Shown here: one piece after another, positions 23,975-36,226 of the stretch | How positions within the stretch are numbered: the stretch's first letter is position 1 | Layout: the number at the start of each line of letters is the position of its first letter | NCBI GenBank assembly: GCA_038501195.1 | Contig: JBBPUQ010000005.1 | Coordinates: forward strand, 372,001-436,000 | Source: Nemania diffusa | Lineage: Eukaryota; Ascomycota; Sordariomycetes; Xylariales; Xylariaceae | Direction of reading: 5' to 3' | Length of the DNA stretch: 64,000 bases | The notes under the pieces: generated by a model | What the model saw: the letters and a program-made list of their open reading frames with translations, nothing else | What the model was told of the DNA's origin: nothing | Database searches by the model: none | Position numbers and translations under genes: made by a program

Positions 23975-25123
23975 ATGAGCGCATTCACCATTGCTACCGC
24001 CTTTACCTTGATCGGACTTACTTTCATCATGGTTGAGTTTCGGGAGATGCTCCGAGTCACTCTATTCGGATCACAGAACGCCGCCTCGAGTGGTGCGTCT
24101 TTTGAACCTAGCCGCAATATTCCGTCCCTGGCCGGCAAGGTCATCCTTATCACTGGTGCAGCTGGGGATCTCGGTCGACAGACTGCTATCGAGCTAGCTC
24201 GCTACGGGAGACCTGCCCGTATCTATATCGCCGACCTGCCGCTAGACCAATCAGCGAAGGCTGCCCTAATTGATCACGTTACGCGCGAAGCCTACAGCGA
24301 TGACGATGATGATCCTTCCACGCATACTGTCATCCACTTTCTCGATTTGGACCTGACATCATTTGCAAGTGTACGGGCATGTGCTGCTGAGTTCGTCTCC
24401 AAGGAGGATCGCCTCGATGTTCTTGTACTCAACGCCGGAGTGATCCGGGTACCGCCTTTGCTCACGTCCGAAGGGTATGAACTACACTTTGGCTTGAACT
24501 ACCTCGGCCACGCTCTTCTCGCAAGGCTGCTAGTGCCCAAGATGCAACATACTGCACAGGCAAACAAAGATGTGCGCATCGTCATCATCTCGAGCGAAGG
24601 CCACGAAATTGCGCCTAAAGGCGGCATACAATATAACAGGCTGAAGACACCCTGCCCCGAGATGGTGTGTTCCCCTATTTCTCTAATTCATCGCCAATAG
24701 TGTAGAAGTTCTTGATGATGCTGATTATCTTTTCTTTCTGTAAAGTCTTACGATCAACGCTACGGACAGAGTAAGTTAGCTCTCATTGGGTTGATGCGAG
24801 AACTCACACGCCGCTATCCCGACATAAAATCGGCCGCGGTACACCCTGGGCGGATCCTCACAGGAATGGCCGACTCCCTGAGGAAAGAGAGCATGCTCGC
24901 GCGCGTGACTGCTCCTATCTCGCCATTGTTCTGTGTGCCCGTTGCCATTGGGATCCGGAATCATCTCTGGGCCGCGACGAATCCAGACATGGTTAGTGGC
25001 ACGTATTATGAGCCAGTTGGTGTCCCCGCCAAAATATCCAAAGCTGCGGAGGATCCGACCATGCCACAGAAGTTATGGGAATGGACTAGCAGTGAGTTGA
25101 AAGGTCTAGATGTACTAGGCTAG
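23975..25123 (+). CDS. Short-chain dehydrogenase/reductase, membrane-anchored
   Basis: Two exons (23975-24664 and 24746-25123) encode 355 aa. It is a classical-type SDR, an NAD(P)-dependent oxidoreductase; the substrate is unknown. The cofactor motif TGAAGDLG is at 60-67, NAG at 153-155, the catalytic Ser region IISS near 204-207, and the YGQSK active-site motif at 236-240 just after the intron. An N-terminal hydrophobic helix (about 5-22) precedes the Rossmann domain and could anchor it to the ER, as in retinol-dehydrogenase-like fungal SDRs. The intron donor GTGTGT is less common but keeps phase. It is followed by the tail of a sugar transporter on the other strand, so the local order may have been rearranged. 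Confidence 0.88.
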
Positions 25124-25358
25124 CATAATGTACCTCCTGCACGGCATATAATGGACCTGTGAAATCCACTGGCTGTAGGGATGGAATCTTGACTGTCGAA
25201 TTTTCTCTAGGGATAACTATTCTTTAGACACCTCTTAAATGTGGAAACGGCACGCTGCCGGGATATTCTAGCATACGAGTTTGCATGGCTGGCTATGAAG
25301 AACGTACACGTGTTTAATAGATATAGTTTTGTGAGGGTTCAATCAAGATCTTTCGGGA

Positions 25359-25566
25359 TTAAGCCCTCCAAGCTTGAGATACTTCTAGGTTCTGCCTAAC
25401 CCCTATCTCAATTTGACGTCGCAGCTCTATTTCTTCTCCCGCGGAGTTATCCCCGAAAAGCGGACCTATTTCTTCGAGTGTAGCACCCGCCGTTTCTGGG
25501 ACTACAAAGAAGGAGAAAATGCCCGCTTGTGTGCAGAAAGCTGCGAAGAAGACTAGAGCTTTTAAT
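25359..25566 (-). pseudogene. C-terminal remnant of an MFS sugar transporter
   Basis: On the minus strand, about 67 codons read in frame to a TAA at 25359. They carry the end of a sugar-porter protein: a last membrane helix (VFFAAFCTQAGIFSFFVV) followed by the family signature PETAGATLEEIGPLFGD. Further upstream the frame runs into AT-rich sequence at about 25567, with no other transporter part before the 347-aa gene at 25642. The rest of the gene is missing, so this is a truncated remnant. Confidence 0.75.
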
Positions 25567-25641
25567 TTAATCTAATAGTCCATAGGTTTAATACAAGGTT
25601 TATAGCATATCTTCCACTCCGTTATTTTCTAACAACTTGTT

Positions 25642-26685
25642 TTATAAGCTGCGTATTATACTTTCTATGTTTTGAACCGATGTCTCGCTAACCTCGAGCC
25701 GAACAGAGTGATAAGTTACTTCTACTACACCAGCACTATGATATTGTGATGGCTCGTTGAACATGTCAAGCGATATTGACGGGATTTTTGCTTTATAAAA
25801 GTACAGATGTTGGGAATCCTTCGCAAGAGCGAGCAGTCGTACCTCAAAGTCAGCAGGGGACTGTTGTGGTAGAGCTGCAGGATCCAGCTTCGTAGGCGCT
25901 GATTCCAGACACTCGTCGCGACCATCCACGACTTTTTCCCGATGCTGACGCTGGAGGCCTTGTGCGAGCGCGATCAGCACAGCAACGATATATGGATCCT
26001 CTGCTTCGATGGATGGTTGAAGTCGGCGTCGCTGCACTTGTTTGATTCTCCGGACTGGGCCGTCGAGGATTCTGGACACAGTGACCCGGATTGCCTTATC
26101 GCGAACCGACACCACGGAATTGAGGTCGAGGTAGGCAAAACTAGCCATATTAGAGTGATGTGAGTATACGCCATTGGTCGGTAGTCTTGCAATAGTTTTC
26201 CGCTTGAAATCAAATAGCACGCGAGATCTATCATCGGGCGGGATGGCGTAGGTGGCGTTGCAGCCTTTGAGAAATTGGCACATGATCCAAGTCTTTGCGT
26301 TGCTGCGGCTGCGTAGCCTCTCTATTGCCTGACGAGTCTTTGCTTCGCTTGGGAGCTGTAATGAGTTCTGGTGTGGGTGTTGGCTGTGGTCTCTGAGTTC
26401 GCTCTTGCTTCTGCGAAAGAATTGGTAGCCCAAGAGCTCAAGATGCTGCGCAGTCCATCGTAGGGGGTGGACGAAGAGCCGGGTCCGGCAATGCTTCCGT
26501 AGCAACCCGTTGACTGATAGTGGGTGAGGCTGACGCCACAACGGCACCGATGAGCTGTTAGAGACCCGGCGCCGTTTTGTTGAAGACGGCGATAAAGAAT
26601 CTTCAGCTCTTCGTTTTCTAGGCTGGTCTTCAGTGCAAGAAGGGTCATGTGAAGACTCCAGGGTCTTTGGGGATTGTGTGGCCAT
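25642..26685 (-). CDS. Uncharacterised 347-aa fungal protein
   Basis: A single-exon frame from an ATG at 26685. The N-terminal 45 residues are Ser/Lys/Arg-rich with a bipartite-like basic cluster (RKRRAED...STKRRR) that suits nuclear localisation. The C-terminal half has EDPYIVAVLIALAQ and later LLALAKDSQHLYFYKAKIPS. I recall these blocks from an uncharacterised ascomycete family, often found near repeats; the function is unknown. There is no membrane segment or enzyme motif. The middle (residues about 60-160) is also ordered-looking. Intact, but flanked by degraded DNA and the transporter remnant. Confidence 0.65.
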   Translation of the reverse strand: MATQSPKTLESSHDPSCTEDQPRKRRAEDSLSPSSTKRRRVSNSSSVPLWRQPHPLSVNGLLRKHCRTRLFVHPLRWTAQHLELLGYQFFRRSKSELRDHSQHPHQNSLQLPSEAKTRQAIERLRSRSNAKTWIMCQFLKGCNATYAIPPDDRSRVLFDFKRKTIARLPTNGVYSHHSNMASFAYLDLNSVVSVRDKAIRVTVSRILDGPVRRIKQVQRRRLQPSIEAEDPYIVAVLIALAQGLQRQHREKVVDGRDECLESAPTKLDPAALPQQSPADFEVRLLALAKDSQHLYFYKAKIPSISLDMFNEPSQYHSAGVVEVTYHSVRLEVSETSVQNIESIIRSL

Positions 26686-27618
26686 CTTGGCGTCTTGTTT
26701 ATGATGAAAATTGAACGTCGCGCTTCGCGCGTCTTAAACCATAAACAGAACAATAGTGTGTAACCATGTGACTCATAATAGTAGCTGTGGTAGGGGGTCT
26801 TAGGGGATACAAAAAAGCAATTAAAGAAACAAATTATGAAAAAGAAAAAAACCCCTGTGTATATGTCGGATTGGCGGAAAATCCCTTATCGCCGACGGTC
26901 CGGTGATGATGATGAGACGAGGGTACCAGGACAGTGTATGCTCTACGATTGCTGCGAAATATATTAGTTGGCTCGTATCAAGAGTTAACTACAATTCCTA
27001 GTTAACTGTAGCACACCGGTCAGGAAGAGGTCAAGGCAGGGTTGAACCCGAGTGGGTCAAGGGATGATTGCTCGCAAGAATGTGGAGGCTGTACAGCACG
27101 TGATATGTGAGAAATGACAGCAAGGAAAGCTAATGAGCGACCGCGGTAAGTGAAAGCCACTAGCAAGACGAGGAGAGATGCTTTGATGCTTGAGTTCCTT
27201 TACCCAAGTCCCCCGAATCGAAATAGATAATCAAATCCATGCAGTAAGGAATCTTGAGGAGCTGAAGGCTGTGTCCGAGCAGAATGGAAACATACAAGTG
27301 CTCTCGCAACTTAGAGGCAGGGAATTGAAAGGCCTAACCAGTAGGTATAAGGTTTGAGAAAACCCTAGGTGTGTGCCTTGGAAAGTCAGTTTGAACTTAC
27401 TCACAATCTTGCGCGTGAATATGGTCGATGAAGGTTTGGCCCCAAAGGTCTCTTACGTACCCAACCTTTATATAGTTCATCATCATCGGCCGGATACGCT
27501 ATGGGGGTTTCCTTTTTTACCCCACAGGAAGTACGGTACAAAGCGGCCATGATCCAACTTCGATCCAGCTATCACCTTCCCCCCTATTTCGCGGCAGACT
27601 ATTAGAGAAATTCCCAGG
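26686..27618. other. Intergenic between divergent genes
   Basis: No gene supported. It should contain the promoters of the 347-aa gene (minus) and the second dehydrogenase (plus). An A-rich stretch lies near 26810-26850. No repeat or RNA gene is seen. Confidence 0.5.
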
Positions 27619-28663
27619 ATGGCACCGTCTGTCTCTAGCATTAGAACTCAGTTCTTCCCACCTAAGCCTCAATTCACAGAGAAAGATGCAGGCAGTCTCA
27701 GGGGCAAGGTAAAAACAAACCCTACAAGCTCATGTAATCCTAATACTTACCTGTCTGGTCTAGGTCTACATCGTGACTGGTGTTAATTCTGACGTCGGTC
27801 GGGAGCTGGCCCGCCTACTTTATTCTAAGAATGGGAAAGTGTATGTAACCACACTTTTCGAAGAGACAGCCAAAGAAATCATCAGAAGCATTAAACGTTC
27901 CTCGCCTAAGTCGTCGGGCTCTTTAATCTTCCTTCCACTCAACCTGGGAAATTTGAGCTCCATCAAGTCTTCCGTAGAGCAATTTTTAGCGGCCGAAACC
28001 AAGTTGCATGTTCTTTTCAACAATGCGGGACACAGAAACTTAGAGGGCACCATTGAACGGACCGCCTCGGGCTACGAGAAACATTTGCAACTCAACTGTC
28101 TCGGCACGTTCCTGTTCACCAAACTGCTAGGCCCTATCCTAACAGCAACGGCCAACGACCGCAAGACCCCTCCAAATACTGTCCGCACCATCTTTCTGTC
28201 ATCATGTGCAGCCGAGTTATTTGGTGAGAAAGATACTGGATTCAACATGGACAACTTGGACTACCACAAAGAAATGCCAACTAGATACTGCTACGGTATC
28301 AGCAAGCTAGGCAACTGGGCATATGCTGTCGAGCTGCCCAAGCATTTCAAGGGCGTGATTGGCGTCCCCGTTAATCCGGGACACCTGCGCACTGACAAAT
28401 GTTACTACACTGGCAAGATTCCTCAATGGCTGGCCGAGCCCTTTCACTCCCCGGCAGTCAATGGTGCATATGCACTGTTCTGGGCCGGCGTTTCTCCTGA
28501 CGTCACTGTTACAGAGTCTGGTCACTACGTGATCCCTTTCGGGCGGTTCCATCCAATTCGTCACGACTTAAATGCGGCAACGAAATCGGAAGCCGAAGGT
28601 GGAAACGGAACGACGGCTAAATTCTGGGATTGGAGCGAAGCACAGATTGCTGAATTCTGCTAA
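27619..28663 (+). CDS. Short-chain dehydrogenase/reductase, altered cofactor motif
   Basis: Two exons (27619-27708 and 27764-28663) encode 329 aa. The first exon gives the usual N-terminal segment (TQFFPPKPQFTEKDAGSLRGK) of fungal SDRs related to retinol dehydrogenases and WW-domain oxidoreductases. The active site is intact: NNAG at 116-119, LSS at 175-177 and YGISK at 207-211. The cofactor motif reads TGVNSDVG (35-42), so the usual middle Gly is Asp (position 40). That could weaken or alter NAD(P) binding. The remaining fold landmarks, including PVNPGHLRT, look normal. The substrate is unknown. There is no visible link to the other SDR 2.5 kb upstream beyond family and orientation. Confidence 0.88.
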
Positions 28664-29349
28664 GGCATATAAAACCTTCACAACATCTCTTGGTCGGCAT
28701 GGTTGGCGCAATGTCTTCATAGTGCTACCTCTTTAAATGCTTGGTTAATGTGTCGAAAAGGTTTGCATCTGTTGTCTACTATAAGGAATTAATGATTTAC
28801 TTCTGTTTTTGTACTTAGGTTATGGGTGTTTAGGAGTAATATACGCATATCATTAGAAGATTTCCTCTAGAGTGAAGATAAGAGTAAGGACTTGTCAAGC
28901 GTCCAGCTAGCGACTCTATTACTACTTGACAGGTATTTTACTTCGTAGTACAGTTGTTGTACCTCGCAAGCTTTCAGAGCTCTACGTCGTTTCATATGCC
29001 ATATGTGTAGAAATACTTGCAGAAAAACTATGGCACACAAGGGTACGCCCGACGTCTGAGGTTATTTTATGGAGTAGCGGGCCGATCCGTTCCGCCAAGG
29101 CCGGTTGACGGCCCCTCTCGGGCGGTTAGGGGATCCGTCGCTCCCGTCACCGGTAATTCCCGGCCCATTTCTAACGTGTCTCGTTATAGTTGCATTAAAG
29201 TTAGGAATAAACGAGTAGAAAAGCAGATATTAATAAATGAAATTGTTTATTTATCAATCTGGCCCCAATATATCCTAAAGAGTCGAGCATGGAAACTAGG
29301 AAAGAAAGTTCAAGAGGTCTGAACTTTCATTAGCTCAACCGCACTGCGT
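28664..29349. other. Intergenic with a GC-rich islet
   Basis: No gene supported. A GC-rich islet at about 29085-29165 is flanked by AT-rich DNA and is out of character with its surroundings. I could not match it to rRNA or tRNA. Confidence 0.45.
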
Positions 29350-30759
29350 CTACATGGACATACCCGGCAATGCCGAGAGCCCTGATATAAGTTAGAATCA
29401 TCAAGATGGTTAAAAATAGGGAGTTTAGAAACCTTACATCCATCTGTCTGTTCGCCGATCATGTCCGGAACCTGGCACTGGTTGGCGATAGACATGCTCT
29501 GCTTTTGAATAGAACCACAGCCGTCGTAAAAACACTCCGACTTATCCATTGCCCGTTGAAGGGCGTCGCCTCGCCAGCCGAACATATAGTCGGCATGCGT
29601 ACCGTACGAGCTCCCTTCGAAGCTCCAGACAAATGGATTGGGAGCACCTGCGGGCCACATGCTATTGAACTTAGTCGTGTCCCTGGGAAAACGTCGGGGT
29701 TAGCGTTTGCCTATCTTGGAAAGGACCAGAATTGGTGACTTGAGAGAATGAGATTGGGGTGCTCTGAAATCTTCATACCAGGTGGTTTCAAAGGTCACTT
29801 GTGGTACACGAACGGGATGAGATGCCGGGCACGCGGGGGCATTGTTGAAGTAGTCCGTGTTCACCGTGTTGTACATATGTGATTGATGGTCGGGACTATC
29901 AAGGTTCTTCCCATCCCAGCATCTAAACCGAGTTAGCCTAGATACCCACGAAGCTTAAAGTCTGAGTTGGTGGACTGACGGGGGAAAGTGGTGAGTAGTA
30001 AAGATGCCGCCCGAACATGGTTTACTGGGCATATCGGCCTGCAGTGCACCCCTGCTACCTCCTGTCATGCATTGGTAGCTGAGTCCGAGGTGTGCGCGCG
30101 AAGTGGCGGTTGGACTGCCCACGGTCATGCGGAAACCCTGGAAATATAAGTAAGCCAGAGGCCATTACAGAACATGATTACGCAAACTTACTGGTGGGAA
30201 GCTCTTGATGGGTTGTTGCTTCAGGTTATCCCTGCTAAGATCAAACTGAGTGTAGTAGACTGTAAGTCCACCTTGCGCGCCATTGGAGCCTCCTAGCAAG
30301 GGTTGCACTGGAAGCGGCTGCACACGGTGGTAAGAGCCATTGGTAGGGTGCTTGAAATAAACTACATAGTCGGGGTTAGTAACTACTACCATAGGTGTGA
30401 TCTTGGTAGAAAGCTCGAAACCTATGAGAGGCTGCAAAACCATTTGGGTTCACCAAAAAGCAGTAGTATTTTACGCGAAAACATGAATAAAAGAAAAAGA
30501 GAAACTCACGCGTTGCAGTCCAGTAATTAGAGAAGTCTTCTGACATCTGGCAGGTGGTGCAATTAGCTCTAGCGCCCACGTCGCCGGTCATAGTTACGTT
30601 GAAAGCATTTCCACCAACGATGTGATGAACATGCGACGACGGGCTTTGGCCAGGCTCACCGGCGGGATCGAGGCGCTGAAAGGTGAGAGTTGAGCATGGG
30701 AAACGAAGGCCGGCTTGGACAAGCGCCGTCAACGTAGGAATGGTGTAGAGAACCTTCAT
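29350..30759 (-). CDS. Secreted DUF1996 protein
   Basis: Six minus-strand exons are inferred: 30759-30510, 30361-30192, 30137-29980, 29922-29779, 29682-29438 and 29381-29350. They encode 332 aa. All junctions keep phase and restore the DUF1996 landmarks: LDPAGEPGQSPSSHVHHIVGG after a short signal peptide, CTTCQMSEDFSNYW, the join YWTAT/LYFKHPTNGSYHRV, GFRMTVG, CWDGKNLDSPDHQSHM, and a final QTDG/WLSALPGMSM. DUF1996 proteins are secreted or cell-surface proteins of unknown function, abundant in ascomycetes and basidiomycetes and often in multigene families. Intron 1 is 148 nt, longer than the others, with an ACTAAC branch. The gene is intact, with no stops or frameshifts. Confidence 0.9.
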
Positions 30760-32364
30760 CTTTGCGACAACCTAGGTGAGCCCTTGAGAGCAACTGGAAA
30801 CCGGTTTGGCTAAGATGAGGAGTGGAAGGCAGAGCCATGAGTTCACGGGGGCCACACGGATTAATTTAATACCTTTCCAGGGCTACTAGAATAATAGAGA
30901 GGGAGCACTAGAGCCTGATGGGACAGCCTAGGCCAGCTATCTGCTAGCTCACATGCATCCTTTGCCGGCAATATAGCAATATCTCGAGTATATACCGAGT
31001 CTGCAATATAATTATGTCTGTTCGATTGATAGGATGTCAACCAATGCGCTTCTTACTTTCTACCCTCGGTGTATACTCTTTCCATCGGCCAAGCTCGGCA
31101 CTTGGAACGCCTGGTACTGGGTTAAACTACCAGCGAGTCCCGATAACCGGCTGCATACTATTGGATGCGAGTAGAATTGATGAAGGTTGGGATCATTTTG
31201 ATCTAAGTTCTCCCTGACCTATGGGGTAATTTGAGGCACACCTTAGTAACCCCGTTTTATGAAGCTCGGGTTATCGCTCTCGCGAGTAGAAACTATTACA
31301 AGCAATAACAAGCTGCAAGGGAAATGAAAGAAAGACCCTTTTCAACCAAATTTCTATACACTCCTGAGAATACATTTATTTTCTATTAAGAATATGTAAA
31401 TGATAAGATTTCATCAAACTGTTAATTATTGCTCTCGTCTTAGGCGCTAAGGCTAGTATTCTAGCATTTACCCGAGGTATTTACGCCACCTATTAACGGA
31501 GGCGATGTCCTACAAGATCTACTTCTTCTTTTTCATGATATAATACAACTTCGACCTCAGGCGTATAATTACCGTTTTGAGAAAGAGTGCCAAGCAAACA
31601 GCGGCTTAAGTATGCTGCTGATATGTATCACAAGTGCAGTTTCCTAGACCTAGAATATCTAATTCTGGAATATATTATAATAAATTCTCATGGTTTTCCT
31701 TTATCCACTCAATTCATATCTATAGATTTTGAAGCAGCTATATTGCTCGCCTCTTTTCTATTGAATCCGAGGAGCGTGATGTGATAACGTCATATATTAA
31801 TTGACACTCGTGGTAGCCTGCTTTCCGTTGTGCACCACCAGCTCTTTGATTAATTTGATTGACTATGTCAGTAATTATTAAACTGCTTAGTCCCATTAGC
31901 TTTTCCATAAGATTGACAGATTTTGCGATAGCATCGAAATCCGCGAATGCCTTTTGTACAGGCTGGCATAACAGATGAAAAGGGGGTTTTCAAGCCGCCA
32001 AGTTTCAACTACCTTGATAACGCCTAACTCCCACTAATCAAAATAAGGCGGTTAAACTCATACATACCATTAAAGCGGGGGTATTCTACAAGATGTCATT
32101 GGTAGTTGAATTAGCTTCTCCCAGTTCCTAGTTTACATTGAAAAGGCCAGAACCAATTTTCTTCAATTATTATCCCCTTCTCCAATCACACATTGATATC
32201 CCTAAACCCCTCTTGCAAAGTCCTATTTGATATCACAAAGATCTCGCGCTTATTAGACAAATCGGCTCTTAGGAAGACAGTCGAGACTTACACTGAGGGT
32301 TGCATGGGGGGCAAAGAGTATCGTTCGGGGGCAAGATCGCAAAAAGAGAATCACAAAATATCGA
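30760..32364. other. Eroded AT-rich intergenic DNA
   Basis: No coding frame with family features. The composition drops to AT-rich from about 31.3 kb, and short broken frames suggest old repeat remnants, but I cannot name an element. Confidence 0.45.
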
Positions 32365-33069
32365 CTATAGTTTTTCTTCATCATCGATCTCCATTTTCGC
32401 TAGGGGCGGGATTATATCAGCCACGGTAGGATCTTCATTGCCATCACTGTTGGCGTTCGCCTCAGGATTGTAATCTTGCATCACAACATCTTGGTATTCG
32501 TCTTCGTCAATGTCCCAGCCTCTAGCTAACTCATTGAAGATTACGGCATCAGTAAGGACCCAAGACCCATGGTTGACGTCGTAATCGCCAATTGCCTGGA
32601 GAAAAGTGATGAGTTCGCGCACTGCTGGGTTGTACAATTCATATTCGTAGAAAGGGTACTGTGGTGCCTTCTCCCACTCGTGGCGAGCCTCTACCAAGCG
32701 TACGACCAGATCGAAGAAAATAGTCTCTGGTAAATTTCGTGCCCAGTCAATCTCAAGCTGGACGCGACTCAGCGAGTCCCATAGGGATTCACCATTGGCA
32801 CGTGCTGCGGCAACAATGGGGGCCGCCATCCGAAACATATTTACAAGAACCGTGGTGATAGTGGCGCGTTTAATCTGGTATCCGGCGGCCTTGAGAGCTC
32901 TGGCAACAAGCTTTTCACGGTGCTTAGTATGCATGAGTCGGTATGGTGACTGATATTTCACTGAAGAAAAAGCGTTAGACTCTCAAAAGTAGATGAGATG
33001 GATGGCGAAACGCTTACTGCCTAATCTAGGCAACGCCCGCCGAAGATTGCCTCTATAACCATGAGGCAT
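32365..33069 (-). CDS. Hypothetical 215-aa acidic protein
   Basis: Two minus-strand exons (33069-33018 and 32960-32365) encode 215 aa. The join has a GTAAGC donor and TTTTTCTTCAG acceptor and keeps phase. The N-terminus is basic (MPHGYRGNLRRALPRLG) and could be a mitochondrial-type presequence. The middle has amphipathic helices without motifs I recognise. The last ~50 residues are strongly acidic and Asn/Asp-rich. No membrane segment. Family and function are unknown; the intact 600-nt second exon and the clean intron argue that it is real. Confidence 0.55.
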
Positions 33070-33506
33070 GATAGTGAAGATGACGAAAGATTGACGCTAG
33101 TAGTAGCGGGTGGTAATTGAATCGAAGTTGTGAACAAGTCGAGGATATAAAACACAGGAAAGATTATGGCTTAGAGTAACACGAGGATTGGGGAATTGCC
33201 TCTAAGAGCATACTGGCCAAGACTTAAAAAAGCTAGCCAGCAGAAGCGAAAAGGTACCGAACAGAGAGCAGGTCACAGGAGAAACGATAGAGACTGAATG
33301 GAAGGCAGTAGATGCTGGACAGGTAACTGCTCAACCATAGGCATATGACGATACCTACCTAGGTACGAAGGTACACAACCATGGAAACTACATGATGTAC
33401 TGGCGAATGTACCTAGGTACATAATATAGATGCCTGAGGACCCACTTACCGCTGCCACAGAGCGCGTGGTTGTAGATATATATCAAAGTACAGGACTATC
33501 CCCTTA

Positions 33507-33592
33507 ACCGAAGTGGTCTAGTGGTCTGAGGGACGAGGTATTAACGTACCTGGCAGTCTCTAAACATGACGAGTTCGATTCTCGCACGTGTA
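33507..33592 (+). pseudogene. Degenerate tRNA-like sequence
   Basis: It has an excellent internal promoter pair: box A TGGTCTAGTGG (33514-33524) and box B GTTCGATTC (33573-33581). A T-arm with four of five pairs surrounds a seven-base loop. The 86-nt length suggests a long-variable-arm (Ser/Leu-like) type. The would-be acceptor stem does not pair and the anticodon arm is not normal, so this is a tRNA pseudogene or a tRNA-derived SINE head rather than a functional tRNA. Confidence 0.4.
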
Positions 33593-36226
33593 AGGTAGTC
33601 TTTACACACGGTTATGGGCAACTGGGGGCACTACACTATATCATAATTGTCGGGTTCCAGCAATACGTTGCAGGCCTCTGTTCCGCGTTCTAATACAGTG
33701 TAATCTGAGGGCTCTACAGGCTCTAGACCATCTTTTTGTAAATTTACCTTTATGGTGCTTTTGCAAGCTGTAAGGATATTACATGGTTAAATTATCAGTT
33801 AGTGAGATAATGTCATTCAGTCCCCGCCACCCTCTGGTGTGTAACAGTGCAGCCTAAGCCAGCTATGGCAGAAATTCTGACACCTTATCTACACAACCCT
33901 TGATGCAATCCAAAAGTTGTATGAATTGCTAATTTGACTAGCTTCGTGCTATTAAAGCACATTTATAATAGGTAACTAGAATCATGTGGCTATCTTGCTG
34001 TACTAATGGCTAGCGAGCCTACATGTTGGCGATAACTCATAATAGCCTCTATAAAATACTTAGTGTACATTCAGTGAGCATATATACTATCTCGAAGCGC
34101 ATCCGAAAGAATCACTTTCTTCACACAGGGTTTCCTATACAAGCTCAATATGCACGAGGCCTTAATAGGATACAACAACCTGGAGAGAAAACATAGGGGA
34201 GATTTAAACATAGAGTATTTTCGCTACCACTATATAAAATAAAACAATAAACAGAGAAGATTACCTGCTTAGAATAAATTGCGAAATGAGAAGAGAATTT
34301 AATCGCAAATGTGTAAACAACGCAATAGTTCTAGCAGGCCAGCGCAACAAGATCCTCTTTGTATTATATCGAAATTTTATGTACCATCTCTCCCGTTGGG
34401 TTGCTCAACTCTAATTAAGAATGAAAATAGGAAAATGCAGAGCCGTTATAAAGAGAGGGTGATGTTGTAGGTATTAGGTAAGCTTAGACCCACCATGATC
34501 CGGGCAGCACTGCGGGATAGGGCCGATGTACAGTACGCAATATCACAATGCACCGTATACGCTATGTAAGCGCCCGCCTAGATGGCTACCGAATATTTCA
34601 CTCCATCCCTTCTGCAACATCATGATTAGCCCGAATATAAACACGGCAGTACTACTCTCTGAATGCAAACAAATGGGTTAATCATTAGCTTTTGGACATA
34701 GGTAGAAATTTCCACTACTGCTTAGTATAGGCTAGATGAGTATAGCAGATGGGAACACGTGACAATTAAAGCGATGAAGATTAAATAGCCAACCTGCTAT
34801 TATGTGTCATGGCTACAGTCTAACTCTTTCAGGTTTTCTAAATACTAGCTTCCTACTACTCCATCGAGCCAGCTTGCTCTGTATCCTGGATTGAATTTCG
34901 ATCTAGAACACGGACCGAGAGATCTGTGGAACCTTAGTCTTCACGAGACATCTTAACACCATTGACTAGCCAGAAAATATATTACAGCCTTTCTTTGTTG
35001 TATCACCTGCGCTTGTTTACGATGTCATGTAAACTTCAACATGCGCTCTGCCGTTAGGCTGTCCTACTCGATCTACTTGAACGTAAAAGCTGGCCAATAG
35101 AAGCGGGCCTCCCTCTTAGTAAACGGAAGATTCATGCTCTGTCGAGTTTGTGAGGCGACCCCTGTATGGGTAAGAGTAGTTTCCTTCGTCTTACTTCTAT
35201 CATTAGATGAACCGATTTTCAAAATGATTTTCTTGTCGGTACACTAAAGCAAAAACAATAACATGGTAGTAAAGGGAGTGTGTGGTGTGTGGGAAAGGGA
35301 TAAGAAATGATACCTATAATGGTATCATCGGATGGGTCATCGTAGCTTAGTAGGCTCCAACATGTATCACGAACTGAGTCCTGCATTTCATATCTTAAAT
35401 AACTCCGTAGACCGTCCGAATTGTGTTACCCTCAGACTTCCATACAACCGGCCCTTTGTGAATATACAACATTACGGGATCAAAGCTCTTAACTGATTGA
35501 TATAAGATATGAAATATATTTGAAAGGCGGAAAATTCTCTTGAGGCCTAGATTTAACCATGTCTAGTACCCTGTGATAGTTTCTTCAGACCTTAGGGGGT
35601 GGTTATGTTGGTGGTTTTAACTGTTATATATGGGGGCTCCAGTCCCTTGAGTGCTCTATATGAGCAAGAATTAAGTCATACTCCTGTCAAACTATATACT
35701 ACGCCTGTCTTCTTAGCTGTAACTAAGCTTCCTATCCCTCCGGGATTAAATCTCCTGACACCTTACTTATACGCGCACGAGTAACATCCCAAATGTGAAG
35801 ATACGCTAATTAGTGAAACGCCCGAATGTTGCTTCTCCCTATGTAGTTACGAAGAATTTAGAATCAATAATATCAAGTGTATTCTCATATACCGCGGCAA
35901 CTCAACACTAGAGTGGGCTATCCTCAGTCTACAAACACCAAATCTAAGATTCTGTCTGTTTAGGTACGATAATGTTATTCGTAATCTAGAAAACTAGCTA
36001 AACTGCCAGTTTTGAATTACAGAAGTGTGTAGGAAAGTGAAGGCAAGTAACAATGCCTAAGCCATATCTATCCCGGGTGCTTTTGACGGCAATGAAAAGC
36101 GCCCCTAATGGTCACCTCATAGAGCTCCGTACCAATTGCAACACTCTCAAAGACAAGCAACCATGTCTGGCAACAAATGGCTTCCAGGCGTCCACGAAAA
36201 TAGCCACTGATCTCCCAAACCCGCCA

